Shown piece by piece: positions 7,704 through 16,890 of a stretch of 64,000 bases of DNA; position 1 is the stretch's first letter, and the number at the start of each line of letters is the position of its first letter. The DNA is from Bacteroidales bacterium. Its GTDB lineage: Bacteria; Bacteroidota; Bacteroidia; Bacteroidales; F082. The notes under the pieces were generated by a model. The model had not been told where the DNA came from. It searched no databases and worked only from the letters and a program-made list of their open reading frames with translations. The DNA lies in contig JAEEON010000075.1 of NCBI GenBank assembly GCA_016284305.1, positions 82,349 through 146,348 of the forward strand, written 5' to 3'. The translations under genes and the position numbers were made by a program.

Positions 7704-8669
7704 TTATTCGTTAGTAGTTAAGTCTATAGTAAGAACGATCGGCTGACTTTGTGCACAAACGACACCAATGCCGTTCTGCACATTGGAATACACCTGAACC
7801 GGTTCCATGAACATCCCAAGGACACTCCCTTGGTCGGTTTGTTGATAGGCGTTTAGAGATTTTTGATACTGAAAAAGATGCTGATCCACACGACTTACGA
7901 GCAGCGTAAAGGGCTCATAAAACTCCGCCCCGTAATGATCAACACTCATCGTGATGGAATACTCTTTCCCATCGAAATAGGCATCGCTGAAAGGATTGTA
8001 GCCTTTCCGTGCGTAATACTCCGAACCACCAAAGAGGTCATCGACGTGCACGATATTCATGAGGTCTTGAAAAACCGGGTCCTTGGTGACAAACCCATCC
8101 AATGCACCTTGAGGGTCAAGGTTATAATAGTCGGCACCGACAGGGTCCTTGATTTTCAACTGGAAAGACGCCGTATTATATGTATGGTCCTCTGAATACT
8201 GGATATGAATGGTGTCGAAACCAATCACCTCGGGGGCAAGAGGCATCGTGATTTCGGCCACTGCCACATCGTCAAACTCGCTCGAGCTCACCTCGAAACG
8301 CAGCTCGTCCCCTTCGCAAAGCAAGTAGGAACCCTCGCAATAGGTGAAGCCATACTCCAACTCCTGTGTAATCTCATCCGTGCCATACCACTCAACGTTG
8401 TAATACGTCATGGAATCCCTTACCTGAAGTGCCTCCTTGAATTCTCCATTCACAAACAGGTCCACCTCCACATCTTTCACTCGATGATCCTTTTGCGTCT
8501 CTATATAAAAAGAGCTTTTCTCCACCGAAAGGCGTGCCGGTTCACCCACCTTTTGGATGCCGTTAACCACGATCTTTATTTCCTCGTCCACATCCTCAAA
8601 AGGAATCACTTTCTCGCACGAGGCCAAGGCCAACAAAGCCATCCCGAATATAATTATGTATCTCTTCAT
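7704..8669 (-). CDS. DUF4249 family outer-membrane lipoprotein
   Basis: A 321-residue protein with a lipoprotein signal peptide ending LALASC, so lipidated at about Cys19. It begins MKRYIIIFGMALLALASCEKVIPFEDVDEE, which I recognise as typical of DUF4249 proteins encoded next to TonB-dependent receptors. The rest is predicted beta-rich, with a long stretch resembling an Ig-like domain near the N-terminus. The likely role is a surface or periplasmic partner of the upstream receptor; the substrate is unknown. It starts 22 bases after the receptor stop, with the spacer made of a repeat. Confidence 0.85.
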   Translation of the reverse strand: MKRYIIIFGMALLALASCEKVIPFEDVDEEIKIVVNGIQKVGEPARLSVEKSSFYIETQKDHRVKDVEVDLFVNGEFKEALQVRDSMTYYNVEWYGTDEITQELEYGFTYCEGSYLLCEGDELRFEVSSSEFDDVAVAEITMPLAPEVIGFDTIHIQYSEDHTYNTASFQLKIKDPVGADYYNLDPQGALDGFVTKDPVFQDLMNIVHVDDLFGGSEYYARKGYNPFSDAYFDGKEYSITMSVDHYGAEFYEPFTLLVSRVDQHLFQYQKSLNAYQQTDQGSVLGMFMEPVQVYSNVQNGIGVVCAQSQPIVLTIDLTTNE

Positions 8670-8692
8670 TTTCTGTCTTCTAACTTCTCTTT
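8670..8692. repeat. Second copy of the AGAAGTT/AGAAGAC array, before DUF4249
   Basis: On the minus strand AGAAGTT-AGAAGAC-AGAA runs directly into the DUF4249 ATG. The 20 bases 8671-8690 are identical to 7355-7374, in the same orientation relative to the adjacent gene. It fills the whole spacer between the receptor stop and the next start and may serve as the purine-rich ribosome-binding region. Confidence 0.88.
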
Positions 8693-11148
8693 TAAAACTT
8701 ATACTGCCAACTCACCGTTGGAATAAACGGGAAAATGCAAATTTGCGACAACACCTTTTCTGACTGATAGGTGCCATCAGGATACTGCACGTTATATTCC
8801 CTTGGAATCACTACGAAAGGATTGTTGTGCATCAAGGTATTATAGATGTTGATGCTGAAAATACGTTCGCAATGCTTTTTCTGCTTATGGAAGTTAGCCA
8901 CCAAATCGAGTCGTTGGTAACTGCTAAAGCGATAATTGTTGCGGTTCTCGATATAACCGATAGTAGGTGCATAACTACCCAATCCATGATAATGTTGGAA
9001 GGCCATGGTGGCACAGTTTCCCGTGCTATAAACCCAAGTCGCACCCACATCAATTCGTTTGTTGAACTCATACATCAGCACCACGTTGATATCGTGTCGC
9101 CGGTCATATTTTGCAGGGAACACCTTGCCAAAGTTCAGTTCCTGTCCAGGGCGGTCAAACAGTCGATCGGAATGCGACCAAGTATAGCCGACCCATCCCG
9201 TGAACTTGCCCACGGTTTTTTGGGCAAACAACTCGATGCCATACGACCAGCCATCACCCATGACCACCTTGTCTTGCCAGCCCGTCTGGTCGAGTGTGAA
9301 AAACGAGGCGCCGTCCTTGTATTCCATCACGTTGTTCATCTTCTTGAAATAGCCTTCCACCGAGAACTCGAAATCCTTCCAATTGTAGAAAGCTCCGACG
9401 GCCACCTGATGCGAGTTCATTGGAACGATCCTACCCGTCACTGGCACCCAAAGGTCCGTGGGGAGGCTGATGGCATTGCTCGAAAGCAGGTGGATGTATT
9501 GGCTCATGTATGCATATCCAGCTTTCAGCGACAAGTCCTCCGTCACCAAGGCCCTCAGACTCAAGCGAGGCTGGAGGCTATGATAAGTCTTTTTATCGAC
9601 CGAGAAGGTGGAGTAATGCAAGCCCGTGTTCAGTTTGAAGAAGTTGTTGATGTCCCAGTTGTCCTCGATATACAAATCGTTTTCCAATGCACGGATCTTT
9701 GAGTTATCCATCACAGTATCAAACACAAAGTCACTTGCTCCAGCATCGACACTCGACATATGGATTCCCGTAGCGGTAGGGTTATAGGCATGATAGGTGA
9801 TATTGGCTCCAAACTTCACATCATGATTTTCGTGAGGCTTGTAGTCGAAGTCGGCCTTGGCACTGACATCATAAATACCTGAATGCAGCCCTATCTCCAT
9901 GCTTTCCTTATAGCCATTATAGTTTTCCCCTGATATGGAGTTCTTTGTTTCAGAGGAAAAGCCTGCATTCAGTTTATGACGATATTGCGTGTAGGCACCG
10001 GTGACATTCATAAAGAGGTTGGGGTTGATGACATGGTTCCACCGTAATGCAGCGATACGATTGCCCCAGGCCCAATTGATGTTCAGGTTCTCTTCTCCGT
10101 AGGATTGGTATTCTTCATGATAAGTGTTTTCCTTATACCGCATCTTGGCATAAACCTTGTCGTCGCCCGAATACACGCTCAGGAAAAGACGGTCTTTGTC
10201 GGAGAACTTATGATTGACTTTTAGGTTGAAGTCATAGAAATAATAACCACCGAATGCCCTAGCGTTGTCACCTTCCCGTTTAGCGATATAATTCATGATG
10301 GGAGCGGTAAAGAGGTCGTAATAGGTGCGCCGGAACGAGAAGTTGAAGGAGGTTTTGCCTTTGACAATCGGTCCTTCCACGTTCACTTTGGAAGCAATGA
10401 GGCCGATGCTGAAGTTGCCGTGATAGTCATACATGTCGCCATCCTTCATGCGCACATCGACCACCGACGAGAGGCGGCCACCGAAGCGGGCAGGAAAATT
10501 GCCTTTGTAGAGGGTGACATTCTTGACGGCATCGGAGTTGAAGGCGGAGAAGAAGCCCGCGGCATGATCGACCTTGTATAGCGGGACGCCATCAAGAAGG
10601 ATGAGGTTCTCGTCGGGGCCACCGCCGCGGACGTACATTCCCGCAGAGCCTTCCGTACCCGACTGAACTCCCGGAAGAAGCTGCAAAGCCTTGATAACAT
10701 CGCTCTCGCCAAACAAAGCCGGTATCTTCTTCAGCTGCGTCACAGGCAACTCAATGGCACTCATCTGAGAACCCTTCACATGGTTATCAACAGCCCGAGC
10801 TGTCACCGTAACCTCTGCCAGTTCGTTGGACTGAACCAGCTTCACGTTGATTACCGTATCCTTGACGAGTTCAAATTCAGCCTCATAGGGTTTATAGCCC
10901 ACGAAGGAAGCCCGAAAAGCCACCTTGCCCTCGGCTAGTTTCAACGAGTAAAAGCCAAAATTGTTCGTCACCGAACCCGCCATGGTCTCAGCATTATAAA
11001 TTGAGGCTCCCAAAAGAGTCTCTTGGCTCTTGGCATCAGTCACATAACCACTGATAGTGTGAGTCTTCTTGGCATTTTGAGCGACAAGATGCCCTTGAAG
11101 AAACACAGCGAATGCCAACAACAACGTACAAAGTACAGATCGCATCAT
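8692..11148 (-). CDS. TonB-dependent receptor with carboxypeptidase-like N-domain
   Basis: An 818-residue outer-membrane receptor. A signal peptide (MMRSVLCTLLLAFAVFLQGHLVAQ) is followed by a carboxypeptidase regulatory-like domain (residues about 30-115, HTISGYVTDAKSQETLLGAS), then a plug domain (LLPGVQSGTEGSAGMYVRGG and DENLILLDGVPLY, about 150-225) and a long beta-barrel ending in an aromatic residue (WQYKF). It lacks an N-terminal SusC hallmark and has no SusD neighbour; instead it is paired with DUF4249. Energised by TonB, it would import a large nutrient or metal complex. The operon continues into DUF4249 and a PAS protein. Confidence 0.93.
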   Translation of the reverse strand: MMRSVLCTLLLAFAVFLQGHLVAQNAKKTHTISGYVTDAKSQETLLGASIYNAETMAGSVTNNFGFYSLKLAEGKVAFRASFVGYKPYEAEFELVKDTVINVKLVQSNELAEVTVTARAVDNHVKGSQMSAIELPVTQLKKIPALFGESDVIKALQLLPGVQSGTEGSAGMYVRGGGPDENLILLDGVPLYKVDHAAGFFSAFNSDAVKNVTLYKGNFPARFGGRLSSVVDVRMKDGDMYDYHGNFSIGLIASKVNVEGPIVKGKTSFNFSFRRTYYDLFTAPIMNYIAKREGDNARAFGGYYFYDFNLKVNHKFSDKDRLFLSVYSGDDKVYAKMRYKENTYHEEYQSYGEENLNINWAWGNRIAALRWNHVINPNLFMNVTGAYTQYRHKLNAGFSSETKNSISGENYNGYKESMEIGLHSGIYDVSAKADFDYKPHENHDVKFGANITYHAYNPTATGIHMSSVDAGASDFVFDTVMDNSKIRALENDLYIEDNWDINNFFKLNTGLHYSTFSVDKKTYHSLQPRLSLRALVTEDLSLKAGYAYMSQYIHLLSSNAISLPTDLWVPVTGRIVPMNSHQVAVGAFYNWKDFEFSVEGYFKKMNNVMEYKDGASFFTLDQTGWQDKVVMGDGWSYGIELFAQKTVGKFTGWVGYTWSHSDRLFDRPGQELNFGKVFPAKYDRRHDINVVLMYEFNKRIDVGATWVYSTGNCATMAFQHYHGLGSYAPTIGYIENRNNYRFSSYQRLDLVANFHKQKKHCERIFSINIYNTLMHNNPFVVIPREYNVQYPDGTYQSEKVLSQICIFPFIPTVSWQYKF

Positions 11149-11179
11149 AAAAACAATTTACGAAATGAACGAACCCAAA

Positions 11180-11191
11180 CAATAATTATTG
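11180..11191. promoter_or_regulatory. Perfect 12-base palindrome in the divergent receptor/LptF spacer
   Basis: CAATAATTATTG is a perfect inverted repeat between two divergent genes, 32 bases upstream of the receptor ATG. It could be an operator, but AT-rich palindromes of this length arise easily by chance. Confidence 0.25.
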
Positions 11192-11221
11192 TTAGATGAA
11201 GGTTCTTACAAAGAAAAAAAC

Positions 11222-11230
11222 TACCTTTGC
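11222..11230 (+). promoter_or_regulatory. -7 box of the LptF/G-glycosyltransferase run
   Basis: TACCTTTGC matches the -7 consensus, 20 bases before the TTG start at 11250. No properly spaced TTTG is present. Confidence 0.5.
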
Positions 11231-11249
11231 ATTTCTTGACCATTGAATC

Positions 11250-12692
11250 TTGAAAAAACTATACCGACTCATATTACGATCTTTCTTCGGCACATTCATC
11301 TTCACGTTTTTCATCGTGATTTTTGTGCTGTTGATGCAGTTTTTGTGGGTATATGTCGATGATTTTGTCGGTAAAGGACTGTCTTTCAAGATTATAGGAG
11401 AACTTTTCTTCCACGCCTCCCTTACTTTTGTACCGATGGCTTTACCCTTGGCCATCTTGTTGGCGTCCATCATGTGTTTCGGTGACTTGGGCGAGCATTA
11501 TGAGTTGGTCGCCATGAAAGCCTCCGGGATCTCCATTTGGCAGGTCATGCGCCCTCTGGTCATCTTGTCGGTAATCCTGGCAGGACTGGCCTTTGTCTTC
11601 TCCAACAGCATCAACCCCATCGCCACCTTGAAATTCAAGACGCTGCTCTTTGACGTTCGAAAGCAGAAGATGGCTTTTGACATCAAGGAAGGAGTGTTTT
11701 ACCGTGACATTGAGAATTACGTGATTTATGTGGACCGAAAAGGCGAGGACGGCAGCACCATCTATGGCGTGAAGATCTATGACCACACCAGCCGTGAAGG
11801 CGACAACAAAATCATGGTGGCTGACTCCGGCACCATGGCATTGAGTCCTAACCAACGGACCATCATCTTCACTTTATACAACGGCTTCAACTACACTGAG
11901 GACAACTCCGACAAGCAGACTTTCAAGCAGCGCAGGCCTTTCGACAGGATGTCGTTTAAGGAAGAACAAATCAAGTTCAGCTTAGAGAGCTTTGACTTGA
12001 CTCGTTCGAGCGAAGAGATGTTCAAGTCGTACCAGGCCATGATGAACATCCATCAGCTCAGCACGGCACTCGACTCGTTGGAAGTGCGTTACGACGAACG
12101 TAAAGAGAAGTTCAGCGAGAACTTCAGTCAACGCTTGAGCAACCTCCAAAGCAGGCCCGAGACGTCCGACACCGTGTTGATGCTACAATGGCCACTCATC
12201 GAGCATCTCGACCCCTCGCGGCGTGCTGCGGTGTTGGAGGTCGCTTCTGGCATCTCGCGCAATGCCAAGGAAAACGTCTCGTTCAACAAACAGGACCTTG
12301 GTGCTCAAGACCTGAACATCAAACGTCACAAGAGAGAATGGCACAAGAAGTTCACCTTGAGTTTCGCTTGCATCATCTTCTTCTTCATCGGGGCTCCTTT
12401 GGGGGCCATTATCCGAAAAGGGGGCTTGGGACTTCCAGTGGTGATTTCAGTATTGTTCTTCGTCATTTATTACATCATCTCCACCGTGTCGGAACGCATG
12501 GCCGAGTATGGTGACTTGAATATGTTCTTAGGCGTATGGCTTTCCACCCTGATCATCTTCCCCATCGGCCTTTTCTTGACCATCAAGGCCACCACTGACT
12601 CCGCATTGATGGACAAGGAGAGCTGGGCTAAGGCTTTCCACCAAATCATTCCACGCAAAAAAAAGCATCATGAAGATACTTCTCCTCTGTAA
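11250..12692 (+). CDS. LptF/LptG family LPS export permease
   Basis: A 480-residue inner-membrane protein of the YjgP/YjgQ family. The start codon is TTG (the protein begins KKLYRLILRSFFGTF after fMet); no nearby ATG gives the conserved N-terminal helix, so TTG is accepted. Three or more transmembrane helices lie in the first 120 residues, then a large periplasmic beta-jellyroll-like region, then helices near the C-terminus (SFACIIFFFIGAPLGAIIRKGG). With LptB it forms the ABC machine that pulls LPS out of the inner membrane. Bacteroidota carry two such permeases; F versus G cannot be settled here. Its end overlaps the next glycosyltransferase by 23 bases. Confidence 0.9.
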   Translation: MKKLYRLILRSFFGTFIFTFFIVIFVLLMQFLWVYVDDFVGKGLSFKIIGELFFHASLTFVPMALPLAILLASIMCFGDLGEHYELVAMKASGISIWQVMRPLVILSVILAGLAFVFSNSINPIATLKFKTLLFDVRKQKMAFDIKEGVFYRDIENYVIYVDRKGEDGSTIYGVKIYDHTSREGDNKIMVADSGTMALSPNQRTIIFTLYNGFNYTEDNSDKQTFKQRRPFDRMSFKEEQIKFSLESFDLTRSSEEMFKSYQAMMNIHQLSTALDSLEVRYDERKEKFSENFSQRLSNLQSRPETSDTVLMLQWPLIEHLDPSRRAAVLEVASGISRNAKENVSFNKQDLGAQDLNIKRHKREWHKKFTLSFACIIFFFIGAPLGAIIRKGGLGLPVVISVLFFVIYYIISTVSERMAEYGDLNMFLGVWLSTLIIFPIGLFLTIKATTDSALMDKESWAKAFHQIIPRKKKHHEDTSPL

Positions 12693-13887
12693 CAAATCGC
12701 CCTATCCTGCCTTCGAAGGCGGTCCCATGGCCATGAACAGCATCGTCAACGGCCTCCTCGATGCCGGGCATCATGTCAAGATCCTTGCCGTCAACAGCAA
12801 GAAGTACAATGTCAGCATCGACGACATCCCTGAGGACTACCGGCGCAAGACAGGCATCGAGCTCATCGACGTGGACTTGCGCGTCAAACCATTCAAGGCT
12901 TTTACCAACCTGTTCACCAACAAGTCGTACCATGTAGAGCGTTTCATCTCAAAGGAATTCACCAACCGACTCATCGAGGTGCTGCAGAAGGACAATTACG
13001 ACGTGGTTCAGATGGAGACCCTTTTCATGACTCCTTACACAGAGACCATCCGCCAATATTCGAAAGCCCTGATCGTGCTGCGAGCTCACAACGTGGAACA
13101 CTTGATTTGGGAACGCATCGCCAAAGGCACACGTTTCTTCTTGAAGCGCGCCTATATCAAGCACCTGGCACGCACTCTGCGCAACTACGAGTTATCGGCT
13201 ATCGACAAGGTCGATGGCATCGCCGCCATCACCCGTAAGGATGCCGCCTATTTCCGCAAGTACTGCGCCACCACGACCATCGACATCCCATATGGCATCC
13301 ATCCCGAGGAGTTCCATCCCGAATATGAGATCCAAGGCAAGCCACAATTCTATCATATCGGTTCGATGAACTGGATTCCCAACGAAGAAGGCATCCAATG
13401 GTTCATCGAGCAGTGTCTTGACCCCATCGTTGCCAAGGTGCCTGATTTCGTTTTCCATTTGGCGGGGCGCAACATGCCTGAATGGCTCAAAGAACTGAAA
13501 AACCCGCATGTCGATGTCATTGGTGAAGTGGCCGACGCTAAGGAATTTGTCGCCAACCACGACGTAGCCATCGTGCCCTTGCTCTCCGGCAGCGGCATCC
13601 GCATCAAGATCATCGAGTCGATGGCTTTGGGCAAGACCGTCATCACCACCATGGTCGGGGCCGAAGGCATCCTTTACGATGAAGATGTCAACATCATCAT
13701 CGCCGAGAATCCCGCCAAGATGGTGGAAGCCGTGCGTCGCATCAATGAGAACCCCAACCTCGCCGTAGAGATCGGCAAGGCCGCACGCCAGCTCGTCGAA
13801 GAGGTCTATGACAACCGCAAGATCATCAAGCGGCTGTTGATGTTTTATGAGCAGATCAAACCCACCTCGAAAATCTCGTTCGTATGA
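12670..13887 (+). CDS. GT-B glycosyltransferase, family 4-like
   Basis: A 405-residue cytoplasmic or membrane-associated glycosyltransferase. The N-terminus, MKILLLCNKSPYPAFEGGPMAMNSIV, is the typical first Rossmann strand plus glycine-rich loop of the GT4-type fold. The C-terminal half has VPLLSGSGIRIKIIESMALGKTVITT, matching the donor-nucleotide binding helix of Glyco_trans_1_4. The sugar and acceptor are not predictable. It overlaps the permease by 23 bases and the next glycosyltransferase by four (ATGA), so the three are likely cotranslated and probably serve LPS or another surface glycan. Confidence 0.9.
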   Translation: MKILLLCNKSPYPAFEGGPMAMNSIVNGLLDAGHHVKILAVNSKKYNVSIDDIPEDYRRKTGIELIDVDLRVKPFKAFTNLFTNKSYHVERFISKEFTNRLIEVLQKDNYDVVQMETLFMTPYTETIRQYSKALIVLRAHNVEHLIWERIAKGTRFFLKRAYIKHLARTLRNYELSAIDKVDGIAAITRKDAAYFRKYCATTTIDIPYGIHPEEFHPEYEIQGKPQFYHIGSMNWIPNEEGIQWFIEQCLDPIVAKVPDFVFHLAGRNMPEWLKELKNPHVDVIGEVADAKEFVANHDVAIVPLLSGSGIRIKIIESMALGKTVITTMVGAEGILYDEDVNIIIAENPAKMVEAVRRINENPNLAVEIGKAARQLVEEVYDNRKIIKRLLMFYEQIKPTSKISFV

Positions 13888-15056
13888 AGATCTTTGTCCT
13901 TTTACCCCGCATCCCCTACCCGCTTGAGAAAGGCGACAAGCTTCGGGCCTATAACCAAGTCAAGGAGTTGGCAAAACACAACGAGATCGTGTTATGCGCC
14001 TTAAGCGACAAAAAAGTGGACGAACAAAAGGCATTTCAGGCCCTTCAACCCTATTGCAGCTCCATCAATTTCATCAAAGTCAACAAAGCCCAAATCTTCT
14101 GGGGGTTGATTCGGGCCTTTTTCAAAGGATGGCCTATGCAATGCGGGTATTTTTACAACCGTCATGCCGCACAACGCATCAATGCCCTCATCAACAAGCA
14201 TCAACCCACCATGCTCTTTGGGCAACTGCTGCGCGTGGCCGAATACATCCGTCATAAAGACATTCCCAAAACCATCGACTATCAAGATATTTTCTCCTAC
14301 GGCATGAAACGCCGTGCCGACATCGCCTCATTCATCACGCGCCCCATCTATGCCATGGAATATCGACGACTGAAGCGCTATGAGGCTGCCATCTTCGACG
14401 ACTTTGACGTGAAGACCATCATCAGCGAACCCGACAGGGCGCTCTTCCCTCACGAACGGCGCGAGGAGATTCTCATCATCCCCAATGGTGTCGATCACGA
14501 GTTCTTTCAACCGCGCCAAGCCAAGAAACAATATGACATCGTGTTCACAGGCAATATGAGTTACGCACCCAACGTGAATGCGGTGGAATACCTTGCCAAT
14601 GAGATTCTGCCTCAAGTGTGGAAGGCTTTGCCCGAAGCCAAAATGTACATCGCAGGTGCGACGCCCGACCCGAGGGTGAAGAAATGCGCCTCGGAGCGTC
14701 TCATCGTCAGCGGATGGCTCGATGACATCCGCGATGCCTACGCCCAGAGCCGTGTCTTCATCGCGCCCATGCGCATCGGCACTGGTCTGCAGAACAAACT
14801 ACTGGAGGCCATGTCGATGGGACTTCCCGCCATCACTACCCCTTTGGCTAACGGCTCCCTCGGGGCCAAGCCCGATGAGGAAATTCTCGTCGGAAACACC
14901 GCTGAGGAATTAGCACAACATATCATCACCCTTTTGACCGACCAAGAAAAAGCCGAGCAAATCGCTCAAGCTGGTTTCGAGTTCACAAATCGGGTTTACG
15001 ACTGGGGTAAATCCACAGAAATCCTCGAAAACGCAATGAAAAAACTGATTAACTGA
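13884..15056 (+). CDS. GT-B glycosyltransferase related to TIGR03087-type enzymes
   Basis: A 390-residue glycosyltransferase beginning MKIFVLLPRIPYPLEKGDKLRAYNQV, resembling the group that includes PEP-CTERM-associated sugar transferases (TIGR03087). The donor-binding helix is seen as IAPMRIGTGLQNKLLEAMSMGLP around residues 293-316, after EPDRALFPHERR and IIPNGVDHEFF. The substrate is unknown. The last residues, KKLIN, and the TGA stop are written in an eight-base tandem array that continues up to the ettA start codon. It shares codon use and close packing with the preceding glycosyltransferase. Confidence 0.88.
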   Translation: MKIFVLLPRIPYPLEKGDKLRAYNQVKELAKHNEIVLCALSDKKVDEQKAFQALQPYCSSINFIKVNKAQIFWGLIRAFFKGWPMQCGYFYNRHAAQRINALINKHQPTMLFGQLLRVAEYIRHKDIPKTIDYQDIFSYGMKRRADIASFITRPIYAMEYRRLKRYEAAIFDDFDVKTIISEPDRALFPHERREEILIIPNGVDHEFFQPRQAKKQYDIVFTGNMSYAPNVNAVEYLANEILPQVWKALPEAKMYIAGATPDPRVKKCASERLIVSGWLDDIRDAYAQSRVFIAPMRIGTGLQNKLLEAMSMGLPAITTPLANGSLGAKPDEEILVGNTAEELAQHIITLLTDQEKAEQIAQAGFEFTNRVYDWGKSTEILENAMKKLIN

Positions 15057-15081
15057 ACAACTGATTAACTGAACAACTGAT
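15043..15081 (+). repeat. Eight-base tandem array (AACTGATT/AACTGAAC) ending at the ettA ATG
   Basis: Units are AACTGATT, AACTGAAC, AACTGATT, AACTGAAC and AACTGAT, immediately followed by ATG at 15082. The first two units encode the end and stop of the upstream glycosyltransferase. A near-identical five-unit array precedes purE at 63103-63142. Confidence 0.95.
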
Positions 15082-16755
15082 ATGCCCGACGACAAAAAAA
15101 TCATTTTCTCGATGGTAGGCGTAAGCAAGATCATACCGCCTTCGAGACAAATCCTGAAAGACATCTACCTCTCCTTCTTCTATGGCGCCAAGATTGGCAT
15201 CATCGGCCTCAATGGAGCAGGAAAATCCACCCTGCTACGTATCATTGCAGGAAAGGAGAAATCGTATAACGGCGAAGTCGTGTTCTCACCCGGCTACTCC
15301 ATAGGCATGCTCGACCAAGAGCCACAACTCGACGACAACAAGACCGTCCGCGAGGTAGTGGAAGAAGGCGTGCAGGAGATCGTCGATATCCTCAAGGAAT
15401 ACGAGGCGGTGAACAACCAATTTGCCGAACCTGACGCTGATTTCGACAAGCTGATCGCCCGACAGGGTGAACTCACGGAGCTGATTGAACAACACGATGC
15501 CTGGGAGCTCGACAGCAAGCTGGAACGCGCCATGGATGCCCTCAATTGTCCCGAAGGCGACACCCCGGTGAAGAACCTCTCAGGAGGTGAACGACGCCGC
15601 GTGGCCCTTTGCCGATTGTTGCTCCAGGAACCCGACATCCTGCTTTTGGACGAGCCCACCAACCATCTCGATGCCGAGTCCATCCAATGGTTGGAAAGCC
15701 ACCTGCAACAATACAAAGGCACCGTCATCGCCGTCACCCACGACCGTTATTTCCTCGACCATGTGGCTGGCTGGATCCTTGAACTCGACCGCGGAGAAGG
15801 CATTCCTTGGAAAGGCAACTACTCGTCGTGGCTCGACCAAAAGACTGCCCGTCTCGCCATGGAAGAGAAGACTGAGAGCAAACGCCGCAAGACCCTTGAA
15901 CGCGAGCTGGAATGGGTTCGCATGGCCCCGAAAGCCCGTCACGCCAAGGGAAAAGCCCGTCTGGAATCGTATGAGAAGATGCTCAACGAAGACGTGAAAG
16001 AAAAGGAAGAAAAACTTGAAATCTACATCCCCAACGGTGACCGTCTCGGTGCCAAAGTCATTGAGGCACACGACGTTACCAAGGCCTATGGCGACAAACT
16101 GCTGTTTGAGAACCTCAACTTCAGCCTGCCCCAAGGCGGCATCGTGGGCGTCATCGGTCCCAATGGCGCGGGTAAAACCACGCTGTTCCGACTCATCATG
16201 GGCCTAGAGAAACCCGACTCTGGCACCTTCGAAGTCGGTGACACCGTGAAGATCGGCTATGTGGATCAGCAACACGCCGACATCGACCCGGAGAAAACCG
16301 TGTGGGAAGTCATCAGCGGCGGCAACGAACTGATTCAACTGGGCAAACGCAGCATGAACTCGCGTGCCTACGTGTCGCGCTTCAACTTTGGCGGCAATGA
16401 CCAGCAGAAGAAAGCGGGAGTGCTTTCCGGCGGTGAGCGCAACCGCATGCATTTAGCCCTGACTTTGAAACAGGAAGCCAACGTACTCCTCCTCGACGAG
16501 CCCACCAACGACATCGACGTCAACACCTTACGTGCTTTGGAAGAAGGCTTGGAAAACTTTGCAGGTTGCGCTGTCATCATCAGCCACGACCGTTGGTTCC
16601 TTGACCGTGTTGCCACCCATATCCTTGCCTTTGAAGGCAACTCGCAAGTGTATTTCTTCGAAGGAAGCTATTCAGAATACGAAGAAAACAAGATGAAACG
16701 CCTCGGCAATGTGGAACCCAAACGATTTAGATATAAGAAGCTTAAAGAAGATTGA
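15082..16755 (+). CDS. ettA: Energy-dependent translational throttle protein EttA (ABC-F)
   Basis: A 557-residue soluble ABC-F ATPase with two nucleotide-binding domains and no membrane part. Domain 1 has Walker A GLNGAGKS near residues 45-52 and signature [16 protein letters not shown] near 168; domain 2 has GPNGAGKT near 360 and LSGGERNRMHLALTL near 450. The linker is charged and contains WVRMAPKARHAKGKARL, a mark of EttA. EttA binds the ribosomal E site and gates the first elongation steps according to ATP/ADP level. The length matches the family (about 555). The start codon abuts a tandem-repeat leader. Confidence 0.95.
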   Translation: MPDDKKIIFSMVGVSKIIPPSRQILKDIYLSFFYGAKIGIIGLNGAGKSTLLRIIAGKEKSYNGEVVFSPGYSIGMLDQEPQLDDNKTVREVVEEGVQEIVDILKEYEAVNNQFAEPDADFDKLIARQGELTELIEQHDAWELDSKLERAMDALNCPEGDTPVKNLSGGERRRVALCRLLLQEPDILLLDEPTNHLDAESIQWLESHLQQYKGTVIAVTHDRYFLDHVAGWILELDRGEGIPWKGNYSSWLDQKTARLAMEEKTESKRRKTLERELEWVRMAPKARHAKGKARLESYEKMLNEDVKEKEEKLEIYIPNGDRLGAKVIEAHDVTKAYGDKLLFENLNFSLPQGGIVGVIGPNGAGKTTLFRLIMGLEKPDSGTFEVGDTVKIGYVDQQHADIDPEKTVWEVISGGNELIQLGKRSMNSRAYVSRFNFGGNDQQKKAGVLSGGERNRMHLALTLKQEANVLLLDEPTNDIDVNTLRALEEGLENFAGCAVIISHDRWFLDRVATHILAFEGNSQVYFFEGSYSEYEENKMKRLGNVEPKRFRYKKLKED

Positions 16756-16799
16756 TCTGTTTATATATTTTTTTAACAAAATCCCGCTTTTTGTAAATT

Positions 16800-16833
16800 T
16801 TTGTTGGATTTGTCACTTTCTTTTGTATTTTTG
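16800..16833 (+). promoter_or_regulatory. Promoter of the small membrane protein gene
   Basis: TTTG (16800-16803) and TATTTTTG (16826-16833) are separated by 22 bases, 57 bases before the ATG at 16891. The surrounding T-rich sequence makes chance matches possible. Confidence 0.5.
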
Positions 16834-16890
16834 TGAATGGAAACAATAATAATTCACAATCAACTTAGTAATAACTTTAAAATTTAACAC

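Noticed and set aside
11180-11191. Palindrome CAATAATTATTG as a firm operator
   Set aside because: Kept only as a low-confidence feature; no second copy or regulator gene nearby supports it.
15043-15081. CRISPR array
   Set aside because: Units are eight bases without spacers, far shorter than any CRISPR repeat, and no cas gene is present. The same applies to the purE array.
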